NCBI RefSeq assembly: GCF_954871325.1
Contig: NC_088776.1
Coordinates: 11,656,052 to 11,720,051, forward strand
Direction: 5' to 3'
Length of the DNA: 64,000 nt
From: Gordionus sp. m RMFG-2023
Lineage: Eukaryota > Nematomorpha > Gordioida > Chordodea > Parachordodidae
Part shown: one piece after another, positions 24,677 through 37,200 of the stretch
Position numbering within the stretch: the stretch's first letter is position 1
Layout of the letters: every line of letters begins with the position of its first letter
The notes under the pieces: generated by a model
What the model was told of the DNA's origin: nothing
What the model saw: the letters and a program-made list of their open reading frames with translations, nothing else
Databases searched by the model: none
Program-made: the position numbers and the translations under genes

Positions 24677-26244
24677 TAGTGGTGTAGCCAGGATTTTCCA
24701 ATGGGAAATAGGAAGGGGGGGTTTAAAAAAAATTGGGGACAAAGCCTCCAGACTTTGCTCGGCCTTCGGCCAGGTCTCAACTATAAATAATTCTTATATA
24801 TATTTTCAGTGGTCTTTATATAATCTCTGTTAAAGTTGACTGAACAAGCCCTAATTCTAAAATATAGCAATGTTTTGTTATTTATCTGATTTTAACCAGT
24901 ATAGTAACCAGTATAAAAGAAAAAATTATTAGTAACAAGATTTTGGAAGACCTTAAGATTAAAAAGTGACTGAAAGCATTTATTCAGTAAATTTTATCAA
25001 TGTTTAAATTATAATTTTTATTGTATATTAATTTAATCTGTTTAGTAGACAGTATAAAGAAATAAGAAAATTAACAAAATAGTTATCGTGCTAAAATAGA
25101 AATATAAGAAACTATATTTATGGCATGCGCTAATATTTAATGTCTGACTAGTACTTACAATTCCTCACTCAAATATTAGAACCACAAAAGAAACTGAGTT
25201 ATAAACAGAATGAAACGTTTGACGTCGCGCTCTAAATATGAAGTGAGTCATGCTTTTATAACCACTAATTATGAATTTTATACTAAACCATTAAGTAGAG
25301 CTTTATTGGTATATTTTATTGCTTTATTCTCTTGGGTAGTTGGTTTCAAGAGGAAAAGAATTATCGGTATAAAATAAAAAAATGTCAAAATTAGCATCAT
25401 GCCAGAACGGAGAATATAAAAGTTCTAACTATCTGGTTTGCGCTAATATTTAGTGTCTTATTAATTCTTTAACCAATTTCGCCAGCCATCATAAAATAAC
25501 CGAATTCAAAAACCTATGATATCACGCCTTAAGCGTAAAGTTAGCCAAACATCTGGAAGCATTATCTCGAAAATTTATGTCAATGATTAATGCGTATTTC
25601 ATACTTCTTTACTGCTTTAACCAATTTGGTAGATAGTTTTAAATATATAATTTTAAATTAAAAAAATTTGGTCTGAATACATTAAGGTTTATCTTTCCCC
25701 GATTCAAGGTATTCTTGAATCTTATGATTATATGATCTATATTGGAGTTATTCTTTCTTTTCAGTTTATTTAATAAATATAGAAGTAATTCAAATCACAT
25801 TGAATAATATAGAACGAAGATTCTAGAAGTACAAAAAATTAAATAAACAAATATCTAAAATAAGTTTTACTATTATTATCATTACAAAAAATCAAAATAT
25901 AAGATTTGATATGGTTGTTTTTATATTTAGAAGCAGCATAAAAATGCAGCCTAATAGACTTGTTTGTGGAAGTAGAAATAAATTAATGATTGTTTCTTCA
26001 TAATGAAATTGACAAAATATTTTTTAAAAGGAATATGACAAACTAGAAAAGTTTTTTGCAAGAAAATTTAAAATTTCTTTTAAAAATATCAAATAATCAA
26101 AATTATTATTTATAAATTAAAAATATAAATATAGTTGTTTTTTAAATTAAGCATTTATATTATTAATTTAATAAATTATAATAAAAATTCAAAAAAGGGG
26201 GGAGGGCCCTAACCTCCTCCTTCTTCACCATCCCTACGCCACTG
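24677..26244. mobile_element. hAT-like element with CAGTGGCGTAG-type ends
   Basis: Left end TAGTGGTGTAGCCAGGA, right end (inverted) CAGTGGCGTAGGGATGG. Flanks AAGGGAAG (24669-24676) and AAGGGAAA (26245-26252) agree at 7 of 8 positions, as an aged 8-bp duplication. The interior (1.57 kb) has no readable transposase. It does show an internal direct duplication: GCGCTAATATTTAATGTCT near 25128 and GCGCTAATATTTAGTGTCT near 25441. Confidence 0.7.
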
Positions 26245-26259
26245 AAGGGAAACAAGCTT

Positions 26260-27860
26260 CCATTACATATGGACACTTAGTCACTGATAAAATTGAAATA
26301 TTCCTTCAACTTTCCTTTTGTTTGAAAATATTTTTTAAACAATAGATTTTTGAATTCTATGAATGTTTTTTCTTTTTCTTTCCCATACTATTTTGTTTAT
26401 AAATATATTTTATTAGATTTAAAATATTAATCAAATAACACAAGTTTATGAAGGTGATATTTGTACCCCGAACACCTATTAGCAAGGAAAAAATTTTCTA
26501 TTTTTTTCTTACTCGTGCGCGATTCCGATTACGAAGATGTTGATAACGAGTCGAAATTTACAATAGCAAATTTAAACATCAGTCAAGCGTATTTTAATTT
26601 TCCATGTATTTTATCGACCGCGGAGAGATGCCCGCAAAGTGTGTTAATATTAAAAATTTTAAATAACCACTTTTAGTATGGCAAATATAAAAATTATATT
26701 TTAACTTTTAGAGTGGGTAAATATAAATATTATATAATTCATAATGATATCAGATTATCAGTAGTTTTATTACATTTATCTTAGAAATATCCAAATTTTT
26801 TATATTAATTTTGGTCTAGCATTTTATAAAATATTAGCCATTTGAGAATTGGGTCTTTCAAACCCTACATACAAGTGTTACGAAAGAATTTTTAAACATT
26901 GGAAATTTTTCTTTAAATTTCTATTTTATTTTAATTAAAAAATATTAGTTTTATATGAAATAACGGTTTTAAAATTCAATAAATTTTGTAGAAAATTTTG
27001 GCACAAATTATAATTATACCAAATTTTTTTATCGAAGTATAATAAATTAAAAAGAATAGAAATGGAAATGGAAATATACGCACTTAAAATTGGGGTTTAT
27101 TAAAACCCACTGGTACATATACGTTATTTTTTTTGTCCGGAAGTATTAAATTAAGGGCGAAATTAAATATTAACATTTAAGAATTTTTAGAATTAAAACA
27201 TTTATATTTAAAATTGTTTTCTTATGTATTTTATAAAATAGTAGGTTCCCTTGCTATATTTATATTTAGTATTTATAAATTATATTTGAATCAAATTGGT
27301 TACCTGAGAACATATTTTACGAAGTAAAATAAATATCAAACAAGATTTTTTTTTTTAGTTTTATATTTTATAAGAATCACTAAAGAAAATTTAACTAGCA
27401 GAAAAAAATTTACATTTATCATTTTATGAACTATTCTCATATAATAATGCGAATTTGTTCAATTAAAAATTTAATCTTATCCAAAAAGAATATTTTTATT
27501 TGAATTCTATCATAAAAATATAAATGAGACAAAAATCAAGTGAACAAGTTCTAAGAATAATTAATTGGATTTATAATATATAAATTGCTATACAATTATA
27601 AACATCGATATTCAAAACAAAACCAAAAATTTTTAAAAGGTTTTTATAAAATATTTTACACAATTAGTGTTACTAAATATAATTGAGATAAAAATAAATT
27701 TAACAAGTTAAAATACAATTATTTTATATAAAAATAACAACGTATTAAATGAATTATCTTTATATATAATAAAAATATTGCTTTTGAGTAAAGTCTTTGA
27801 CCAATTGCTATAGACGTTAATTGAGAAATCACATGATTAACTTCGACCTGGTTGGTTTGA
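26260..27860. other. Gap with one CpG-richer patch
   Basis: Mostly A/T-rich. At 26461-26676 an open frame of 71 codons contains a less A/T-biased, CpG-bearing core (26510-26645, including RDSDYEDVDNESK). I could not link it to a family or to neighbouring exons. Confidence 0.3.
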
Positions 27861-27869
27861 TTATGTAGT

Positions 27870-28150
27870 CAATGACTACTTGAGCTAGTTGGTGGGAGGT
27901 GCAATTTGCTACTTTTTTAAGGGGGTAGACTAGAAGTAGGATAAATATATAGGGGTGTTACCTAATAACTTTTTAGATGAAATAGGGCAATATATTGCTC
28001 CTATTATAATATATATTACTAAACATCGACCAAATTCATATATTGCATACAATCATAGTCATTATATTTCAAATAAAACTTTATTCTGGATAATTTTATG
28101 CTATCATTTACAATCTAATTTAAAAGGGTTATAACTATCAGCAAACTCAT
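27870..28150 (+). repeat. G-rich dispersed repeat family, copy 3
   Basis: ACTACTTGAGCTAGTTGGTG, TTTTTTAAGGGGGTAGACTA, AGATGAAATAGGGCAATATA, ACTAAACATCGACCAAATTC and CTGGATAATTTTATGCTATC in the family order. This is one of the more complete copies. Confidence 0.6.
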
Positions 28151-29870
28151 TTTTATGAAACAATATACTAAGATAATTAGAGGCGGACAGGTTATAAAAA
28201 GAAGTGGGCATTTTGCCCACGAGACCGCGAGAAAATGTCGATTTTTGAGGCCGATTAGTAAAAAAATGAAAAAAAGAGGCCGATCAGAACAAAAATATAT
28301 ACATATATATTTTTTTTATAGTTATGACTTTTCTCTTATCATATTCATATATTTCATATATTAAAAGTTATTGTTAATTATTTCCCTTTAGCATTTAGAA
28401 TATCATATAAATACATTTCCTGAGAATAATCATTTAGATGCCATTATATAGGGTTTTATTTTCTCAGAAAAAAACGTTTCCGTTTTAATGAACAAGTTTT
28501 GATTAATATATATTTTTTAAGGCCACAATTGAACGCTTAGTAATCTTGAAAATGAAATCTAGCCTCATAGAAATTTCCTTGAAATGGTTCAAATTATATA
28601 AAAAATTATAAAATACTTAAACACTATTTTGAAAAGACTATTTACAGGAGCAAACGTAGGAAAACAAGTTGAAACTTCCCGATAAATCACAATCCAATGG
28701 AAGAAATTTTCTAATAATTTTATCACAAAAACAACCGTTAAGTTATTAATGCTTTTCTAGGTAAAATATTAAAAAAGGGAGCTAGGTATCAAAAATTTAG
28801 TTTGCAAATATGTAGTACAAGAAGCTAAACAAGGTGATGGGCCAAAATGACCGTAGATAGTTATATGATGAAGAGAGCTTACTAAGGCAAAACAGAATTT
28901 GAAATTTTCTTAGATTGATCGGTTTGGAAAATGATTGAAGATGCCAAATCTTCTGTATCTTTTATAACCTCCACCTCCTATCAAATTAAGACATAAAAAT
29001 GGCTACAAATTTAAATATAAATATTTCTGATTTAAAGTCCAGATAACAACTGGATTCAAAATGAAATATAAAAAACTAGAATAAGTCTAACAAGGAGGAT
29101 GTATAGCGATCAATGCAAATATGAACGAAGATCCGACTAATCTCTATATTTTTTTAAGCAATTTCTTATAATGAATTACATTATAAATAGTTTAATCAAA
29201 AGATTTTCGGGGAATAAAGAGCTTATACAGAATGTGCAATATTTACATCCCAGGAATTTTGATGAAATAAATATCTAAGGTATTCTGAAAATCCTTGAAG
29301 AAAATTTATACACTAATAAATTTCCCAACATATTGGTAAATTGTTAAAGAACATCTAGTAAATTTAAAACTATAAAAATAGGCTAAGGGTAAATATGGGG
29401 TCAATTATTTGGAATTTTTATTAGGGCCCATTGAAAAAGAATATATAATATTCGTTTAATTGATTTATTTAAATTCTATTTGGAAAACTATATTTGCAAT
29501 ATGCTTGGTTTTATATGTATAATAAGTCTTATTTTCGGTGCAATATGATGTAATGAATGATTTAGATTTTATAGTGCAATCAATATGTAATAATTTTATA
29601 TGTACAATTAATATTATTTTATATGTACAATTAATATTATTTTATATGTGTAATATATATTTTATTATATGCTCAATTACTATAAGGATGTCTTTATATG
29701 CAATTAATGATTTTATATATACAATTCTTAAAATAAAATATGTGATTATCATTTCATATAAATCTTTTTTTAAAATAAAAATGATAACTAATATTGTGTT
29801 TAACCCATCGTTTTAGATATGTTTTTGTCTAAAAATAAATTAAAAGAAATAGTAAAAACATGCGAATATG
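28150..29870. other. Gene-less stretch with a small hairpin
   Basis: GTGGGCATTTTGCCCAC at 28205-28221 is a perfect 7-bp-stem hairpin in a patch of GAGGC/GGCCGAT repeats (28180-28290). The remainder (28300-29870) looks like old element DNA, with tandem variants of TTTATATGTACAATTAATAT near 29590-29650. No gene supported. Confidence 0.35.
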
Positions 29871-29874
29871 AATA

Positions 29875-30010
29875 AGCCATTAAAGGGATCCCGACTGAAG
29901 GCCGGGTATAAGCGGGCCGAAGACCCGCAGATTGGGGCATGGGGGAATCCCTCATAAAAATAAGGCTGCTAGAAAACATTTGCTCACGAGGCCGCAACAT
30001 CGCTAGTCTG
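29875..30010. other. G+C-rich island of unknown nature
   Basis: About 130 bp much richer in G+C than its surroundings, with a possible hairpin GCGGG-CCGAAGA-CCCGC (29911-29927) and AGGGAT/ATCCCT inverted ends. It could be a structured element end or a foreign fragment; I do not recognise it. It is followed by sequence shared with the 21.7 kb repeat. Confidence 0.35.
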
Positions 30011-30129
30011 ACCCTGATAATAAGGCATCCATTCTAAATTAGGGGTTTTTTAATTATTCATATTTGAAATAATAACTCTTTAAAATTAACCATTATGATA
30101 GTTAGTAGGGTATTGAGAATTTAAATTAT

Positions 30130-31239
30130 TATTTTTAAAATATATGAAAGGATTACCATTATAATTTAAAACCCCTCTATCACTGGTATTGCAAACAAAA
30201 ATTTATCACCTCCGGTTTGTATTTAAATATAATTTTTTTGCTAGTATTTAGCCTAACTCATAAATCATAAAATTTTATATTTATTTTAATAAGTCTTCTG
30301 TACAATCCTTTTTATTGTAATTCCCATCACTAGTAAATGATAAAATCAATAAATCCCTTTTAAAATGTAATTAAAAGTCGCGTGATCATGAATCGCTTTA
30401 TCAAATTTTATATAACAAAGTATTGTTGTGATAAAGCGCCTCGTAAACGTATTAAAGTGAATCATATAAACGTCAATCTTTATTATGAAATAAATGGTAT
30501 TCGATAAACAGTCTTTCCAATTGATGTGATAAATATCTCATCTATTGGGGTCTAATCTTATTTTGAAATTTAAATTCGGGTCAATTTTGAACCTCGACAA
30601 ACTTAAAAATTTTTTTTTTTTCAAAAATATTTTCTTTTAAGAATAACACCAAAAACTTATATTTTTCATTAGCTTTTAATAATTTTCCCACTTTCCTTAA
30701 AATATCGTATAATTTCTCAAAAGTCCAAATTTAATTTAATTTGTTTTTACCGGATTGGATTCGAGATTATTTAAAATAAAATAAAAAAAATGTTGTGATT
30801 GAATCAGTCGGGTAATTTTTCCGATCTGAGATCTGAGGAAAAACTGTAGTATTCACTTATGTAGATAAATAAAGCGGCACATATTTTTATAATTTTCTCC
30901 TCTTTTACTTTGTTTATATCACAATATCTTTATCATTAGTGAACTACCATACGGAATAAAAAAAATCGAAAATACATTTGTTTACTATTAATCAAATTGT
31001 TAGAAAAAAAACTTAAATTTAATTTTATATTTATAAAATGACCATTAAATTTATGTACTCTTTTTTATATTATGGTTTAAAAAAATAATATATATATATA
31101 TATAGTAATCTTTCTGCGCCTATAGCTTTTTGTAGATATAATGTTACATATAGACAACGATAAGTATAAATAATAATATATTTTCCTTATTATTTATTAT
31201 TTTCAAATACGGAGGTTTAATGATTAAATAATATTAATC
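30130..31239. other. Region upstream of the SLC18B1-like gene
   Basis: A/T-rich, including a (TA)n run at about 31088-31105 some 135 bp before the start codon. No initiator or other element can be assigned with confidence. Confidence 0.35.
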
Positions 31240-34200
31240 ATGGTAGTCTGGAAAGATATACTAATTCTAATCCTGATTGGCATACTGGATCTTCAATCCA
31301 ACGCTTCATTTTCCATCATTTCCTCATTCTTTCCAAAAGAGGTTATATTAGGAATTTTAAAAAAATATTTAATATTCCAAATTAAATTTTTTTTAAAAAG
31401 TAGTAAACCTTCAACCTTCTTATCTTTTATCTTTATAAGCTAGAAATAGTTGCCAGTACCATACTATTATATAACATAATGAACTTTCTAAAATATTTAT
31501 TCATATATTTTCAGTTTTTATATATATATTTACGCTAAAATATAACGTGTTGCCAATGAGTCGTAATTATGTAAGGCCATGTCCTGACACCCACATTTTT
31601 TTAATGCTACGTTTAAAACTCTTTTAATGTTAAAAGATAGGCGTAACTTTTAACTATTAACATTCCAAGTTTTTAAAACGTACCGTTAAAGAATGAGACT
31701 AAGATAATCTAGGAGTTTATATTTTCACGGATTGTGTACGTCAAAAATCTTTTAACTTTCCTTATTTTTTTTAAACTCTTTTTCTTTTTTTAAAAATTGA
31801 ATATTTTTAAAATCTTATATTTAAAAAAAAAAATTCAGGCATTTAAAAGAGGGGTCAATCATGTTTGGATCGGAGCGATTTTTTCAATGTTCCAGATGGT
31901 TAGATTTGTGTTTTTCATAATCTTGAGTCCAAAGGTATATAATAAATATTAACAGCATTTATTTTAACTAAGTAGAAGGAAAATATCCTAGTGAAATTTT
32001 CATTTAAATATTAATAAATCTATTAATTAGATATGATTTAGTATGAGATACGCACGGCACGGTTCGGACCTCCCCCCCCCCACCTCCCGTTAAAATAAGA
32101 ATTTTTTGGCTTAGCCCGTTATAATTTTTTGCGGGGGAATACTGCATTATTTTAACTAAGTTTTAAAATATATTGCTAATTTATTTCTAGCCTTGAAAAA
32201 ATATTTTGTATAAGTTGACTGACCCTAAAATTTTATCATTTCTTTTATATATTTTTTACTCAAAAGTAAATTTTATTCAATATTATGATTTATTGTTTTA
32301 AATAGGTTCCTCTCTTTCCCAAACTAGTGTTGTTAAAAACCTAGATATATTTTAAAAGCGGTAAATTTTATCCAAACAAATATTATAGAAACCTGGAGAT
32401 TTGACTAGAAGTTGGCCATATCTTTCCGCCATAGTCGAAATCTTGAGTGTTGGGTAATATTTGCCTAAAATCCTGATTTCTAGCCAATTTTTTTTAAAAA
32501 TATAAGGAAGTGAATTGAATGCAAGTTGAAAATTGCTTTAATCTCTTTTTTATTCTATTAAAAAGTTATTAAATGATTTGAATTTCTTCTTTTTCATAAT
32601 CTAACATAAGAATATAATTATATCATAGGTTCCATTAGAACACTCCTTTTAGAATATAGAACTCTCGCCTTTTAAATTTCGGACAATTTTGCCAAATTGC
32701 GTATATGAATAAAATGCAATACCATAATCAATATAAATTAGAGTTGTTAACGCTCCTTTTTAAAAGTAGCTAGCTCCCGCTCCTACCTTCTCAAAAGGAG
32801 CTAGCTCCCGCTCCAAGTAATGGAGTGCCATTCCATAACCGCTCCTTTGATTTTCATTTTTTCAGAAAGGACACGAAACAAAATCATATTTTTTTATCAA
32901 AAAGTTTTTTTATATTAAATGATCTATCAAAATATTTATATCTTTTATTAGCATTTAAAAGTAATAAATTTTCTAAATTAGAATCCAACAAACATCCACT
33001 CTCCCCTAAGTCCCGTTTTGCAATACTAAAAGGAGCACTAGAGGGAAGCGGGGTATTGTATTTTATAAAGATATTTTTTAATTCAGGTATAAAAAAGGAG
33101 GTTGAACAAGTAATGAGAAAATGAAAATAAATATTAAAATATATTTAAACAAGCATCATATCCAACAACCCAAGCTCAACTATAATGAATTGACCAAAAA
33201 TAATTATAACTATTTTAAAAAAAATTATTCCAAATTAAAAAAAATATAGTCATCATTTCGTAAGAAATATTTTTTTACTTTTAGATGCTTTTTTAGATTG
33301 GAATTGCTCACTTTTGAAAATAAAATACTTTTAATGAAACACAAAAGGCATTTTGCCCTTAAATTTGTTTGATAATTTGGATCAATCCTTTAGATGGAAA
33401 TGGAAATTCGATTTCTTCTTCTATGATCTCTAAATCCATAATATCGAAAACTGTTTTTTATTATATATCTATTAAATATTAATATGACTTACAAAATTTT
33501 CCACAAAATTTTCAATATAAAAATGAAAAACTTGATGTTTAATATTTAAATGATTAGAAGAAAAACCAATATAAAACTCGGCTCAACATTTAATAATGAA
33601 TAAATTTAAATAAAATAAAATTTCATTTTTATCGAATTTATTAACAAATATTATTAATATTTAAAAAATAATTTAATTTATACCTTAAATTTAAAGGAGC
33701 AGTGGAGCGGCGCTCATCCACTCCAGCCCTAAAAGGAACTAGCTCCCACTCCCGCTTCTCATTTTTAAAAAGGAGAGGCGCTCCAGATGTCTTAAAAATG
33801 TAGCTCCTTAAAAACTCTGATATAAATGAAGAGTCGTTCAAAAGTTTACAGGCAAAGTTGTCTGAAATTTGTAGTGTAGATACTTCTATAACATACCGGA
33901 ATATATTTCCAGTCATATCAAATTTTTAAATTTCAAAATCGTTCACAGTAAATGACTTAAAAATTGAGAAATTCAGAATAACCAAAGATTTCATATCTCA
34001 TTATTCGCACATATACAAAAATTCAATATGTAAAAGGGATCTTTTTATGTATATAATGAAACAAGGGGTGACGTAGCTTATATATCAAATTACTACTGAG
34101 GAGTGATACACCTCCATAAGATACGCCCCAATATCATTTTGATGCACTTCCCTCCTTGTTCACCAAAGTTATTGGGGTTGGAAACAGGACACAGAAGCAC

Positions 34201-37200
34201 ATGCTGAGAATTAATTTTATAATGATAATCAAGACTAATATTCGTTGAAAAATAGCTTTGTCTAAATTTCTTTTTTTAAAAAAAGCTTTGTCTAAACTTC
34301 TTTTTTTAAAAAAAGCTTTCAAAGATAGGTTATCGAGTAGCATTTCTTGGTGGAGTTTTGATAGTGGCCACTTCAACTCTAGCATTTTCTATGGTCAGCG
34401 AAATAAAGATGGTTAGTTATAAATGTGAAAATATAAAATAAATTGATTTATTTTGATTTACGAAATCATTACTATAAAAGATTAATTTTATAGGTTAACA
34501 TATAATAAAAAAATTGAGATCAAATTATTCCAATGAGTAGTAAGAAATTTGAAATATATTTATATAAACTAATTTATCAAGACCGAAAAACCTTGGATCT
34601 TCATTATGTGCTGCATGATAGCTAGAGGTTTCCAAGGCCTAGGTTGCTGTTTATATTTACTCGCGGCTTTCGTGTACGTCTCACAGCTGTTTAATGACAA
34701 CATTGGATTAGCTTTCGTATTTTCTTTATATTTACATAGCAGATGAGGAGGCGGCACCGGGCATTTAGGGCCGTCAAATTTTGTTTCATATGAATTTGAA
34801 AAATAGTAATTTAAAAAATTAATTAAAATGGGTAGTATTATATTATAAAAAAATGTATATTTTGAGCACTATTTATATGGTGAGCACCAAAAATTAAATT
34901 AACATATTTTATAAAATGAATGAACAAATCATTAAAAGCATTAAACTTTCGGCATTACTCACAAAAGACCATGCCCTTAGTGTTGTTAAACGGCTCATTT
35001 TGAGCCGATTTTTTAAAACGGCTAACTCAATATTTTAGCCAGAAAAATATTATCTAAGCCTCGAGATTTCGTTAATATATGTCTAGACCTTTGTTCCTTC
35101 TATGAGCAAAATCTTCAGGTTGCGTAATATTTTTCTAAATGAAATATTGAGTTAGCCGTTTTTAAAAATCGGCTCAAAACGAGCCGTTTAACAACACTAC
35201 ATGCCCTGATTCATCATATTTTTGACCAGTCTATTTAGATTTTGAACTAACACCTTATTCTTTTTGTTTTTATAATAATCTAAATAGCCAATCTCTTTTT
35301 ATTCTGTGTAGAAATTCTTATTTTTCAAAAGGCTAAAAATAATTGAATAAAATAGCAAAATTTGGCGGCCCCAATGTCTACGCTCGCCCACCTGTCTGTA
35401 TGACCCTAAGTTTAAATTAATATTTAAAAAAATCTGAATATTTATAAAATATCATCTTCATAAGTTTTAGTTAATTTTGCAGGTACGTTAGATTATATTC
35501 ATAGAGCTATATAAATAAATTTATCGTTTTTTAAAGCACCTTTATCGTTTTCACTTTAGCATCTTAAATCTATTTTTATTTTATTTAGGGTTTTATTGAA
35601 ACGTGTGAAGGTTTAGGAGCTATGGGAGGCCATGGTCTAGGAGGATGGCTGTTCATGGTAAATATTTATAACTCAATAAATCAATCTTCATAACAATACA
35701 AATACAATATAATAAATATTTAATTTGAGCACTAATTATTAAGACTATCAATTTAATTTTATTTTGGTAAACAATAATACACTCATATAATATTATTTTA
35801 ATAAAATCAAAGTTTGATATTACTTTTTTTAAAAAGAGTTGGGTATGTCGACTTTTTGATAAATGAACGACTCGATCATTTCTTTTTTTTTAATTTAAAA
35901 AATTATCGGAGATTGACAACTCCAATATATAAAAAATAACGGATCATAAAAATTATGAGGAAAAAGTAGGATCCCCTTTTATATTGTTATTACAAATTGG
36001 ATACATAAACTTTATCAAAAATTAGTCTCTAAAAAGGGTATCGGTAATCGGTATACTTATAACTCTATCAAATGGTGCTCATATTAGATAGAGAAATTAT
36101 ATATTTTATTTATAATATTTGTCAGGGCATAACTAACTTTTTCAACTTCATTGGGCTTATTTTTTGAAAATTTTTAAAATTGCGAAAAGGTACTTATATT
36201 CTAAAATGAGGGGGATATTTTACTTAAAATTAGTTAAAAAAATATTTGTGAATACTTTTTAAAGTTTCTAGGAGGCTTGTGCCCATATGTGCACCTATTT
36301 GTACTGTGTATGTTACAGTCAAATCACATAATCCGACAATTCGCATATACACTTATACAAATCTTTATTAATTTGCGTATTATAAATATATTAATTAAAA
36401 ATGTTTCGAAAGTCCATGATCAAAATATCTGAAAATATATAGGATAGTATTTTATAATATATTTTTAACAAATTCATTTCACTTTAAATTAATTACTGAG
36501 CTATTTTATCAACTTTAAATCAGTCAGCATTTTTCAAATTTAAATAATCTATTTTTCTTGGAAATGTATTATAGCTTGTGTGGAATACACGGATCTATAA
36601 ATTTCAGACTTTATAAGATAAAATAAGGAAATACGAAGATGACTGGCATATAGATATGTTATATATATATATACATGAATATAGTGATGCGAAATCGTTC
36701 CATTTGAGCCGATTTCTAACTAACTCAATATTTAATCCAAAAAAATATTACGCAAGCCTGAAGATTTTACTCATAAATGTCCTAAAGGTTTGGACATATA
36801 TGTCCAAAGAAATCTCTAGGCTTAGGTATTATATTTCTGGCTATAATATTGAGTTCGCCGTTTTTAAATATCGGCTCGAATGGAGCGATTTTGCATCATC
36901 ACCTACATATACTATTTTAAATAAAATAATGATATTGAACATTAGTATGGAGGGTTCAAGTTTCCTTTCATAGTTCTCGGAATGATCATTTTGGGGACAA
37001 CTATCATCGTCAATTTTGTTATACCAGAAATTAGAATTGGTTATTTATATTATATATATTTTTATTTAAAATTTAGTTTAAGTTGTTAATATTAAGTAGC
37101 TTTACAGTTTTATTATTAGCGGCGACTAAAGGATATATAGACTAATGCATTAATAATAATAAAAATCAAATCGGCTAAAAAGTAATTACATCTAATTCAA

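Noticed and set aside
28155-28364. 69-codon frame starting MKQYTKIIRGG
   Set aside because: Spans repeat junctions and a small hairpin; basic composition reflects A-rich sequence and there is no family match.
34090-34190. Possible transporter exon reading HFDALPSLFTKVIG before exon 3
   Set aside because: Exon 2 (31839-31934) already supplies helix 2 with a much better match, and this segment has no convincing acceptor in a compatible phase.
36656-36973. 105-codon open frame
   Set aside because: It runs through a MITE and overlaps transporter exon 6 in the wrong frame; it is a shadow, not a gene.
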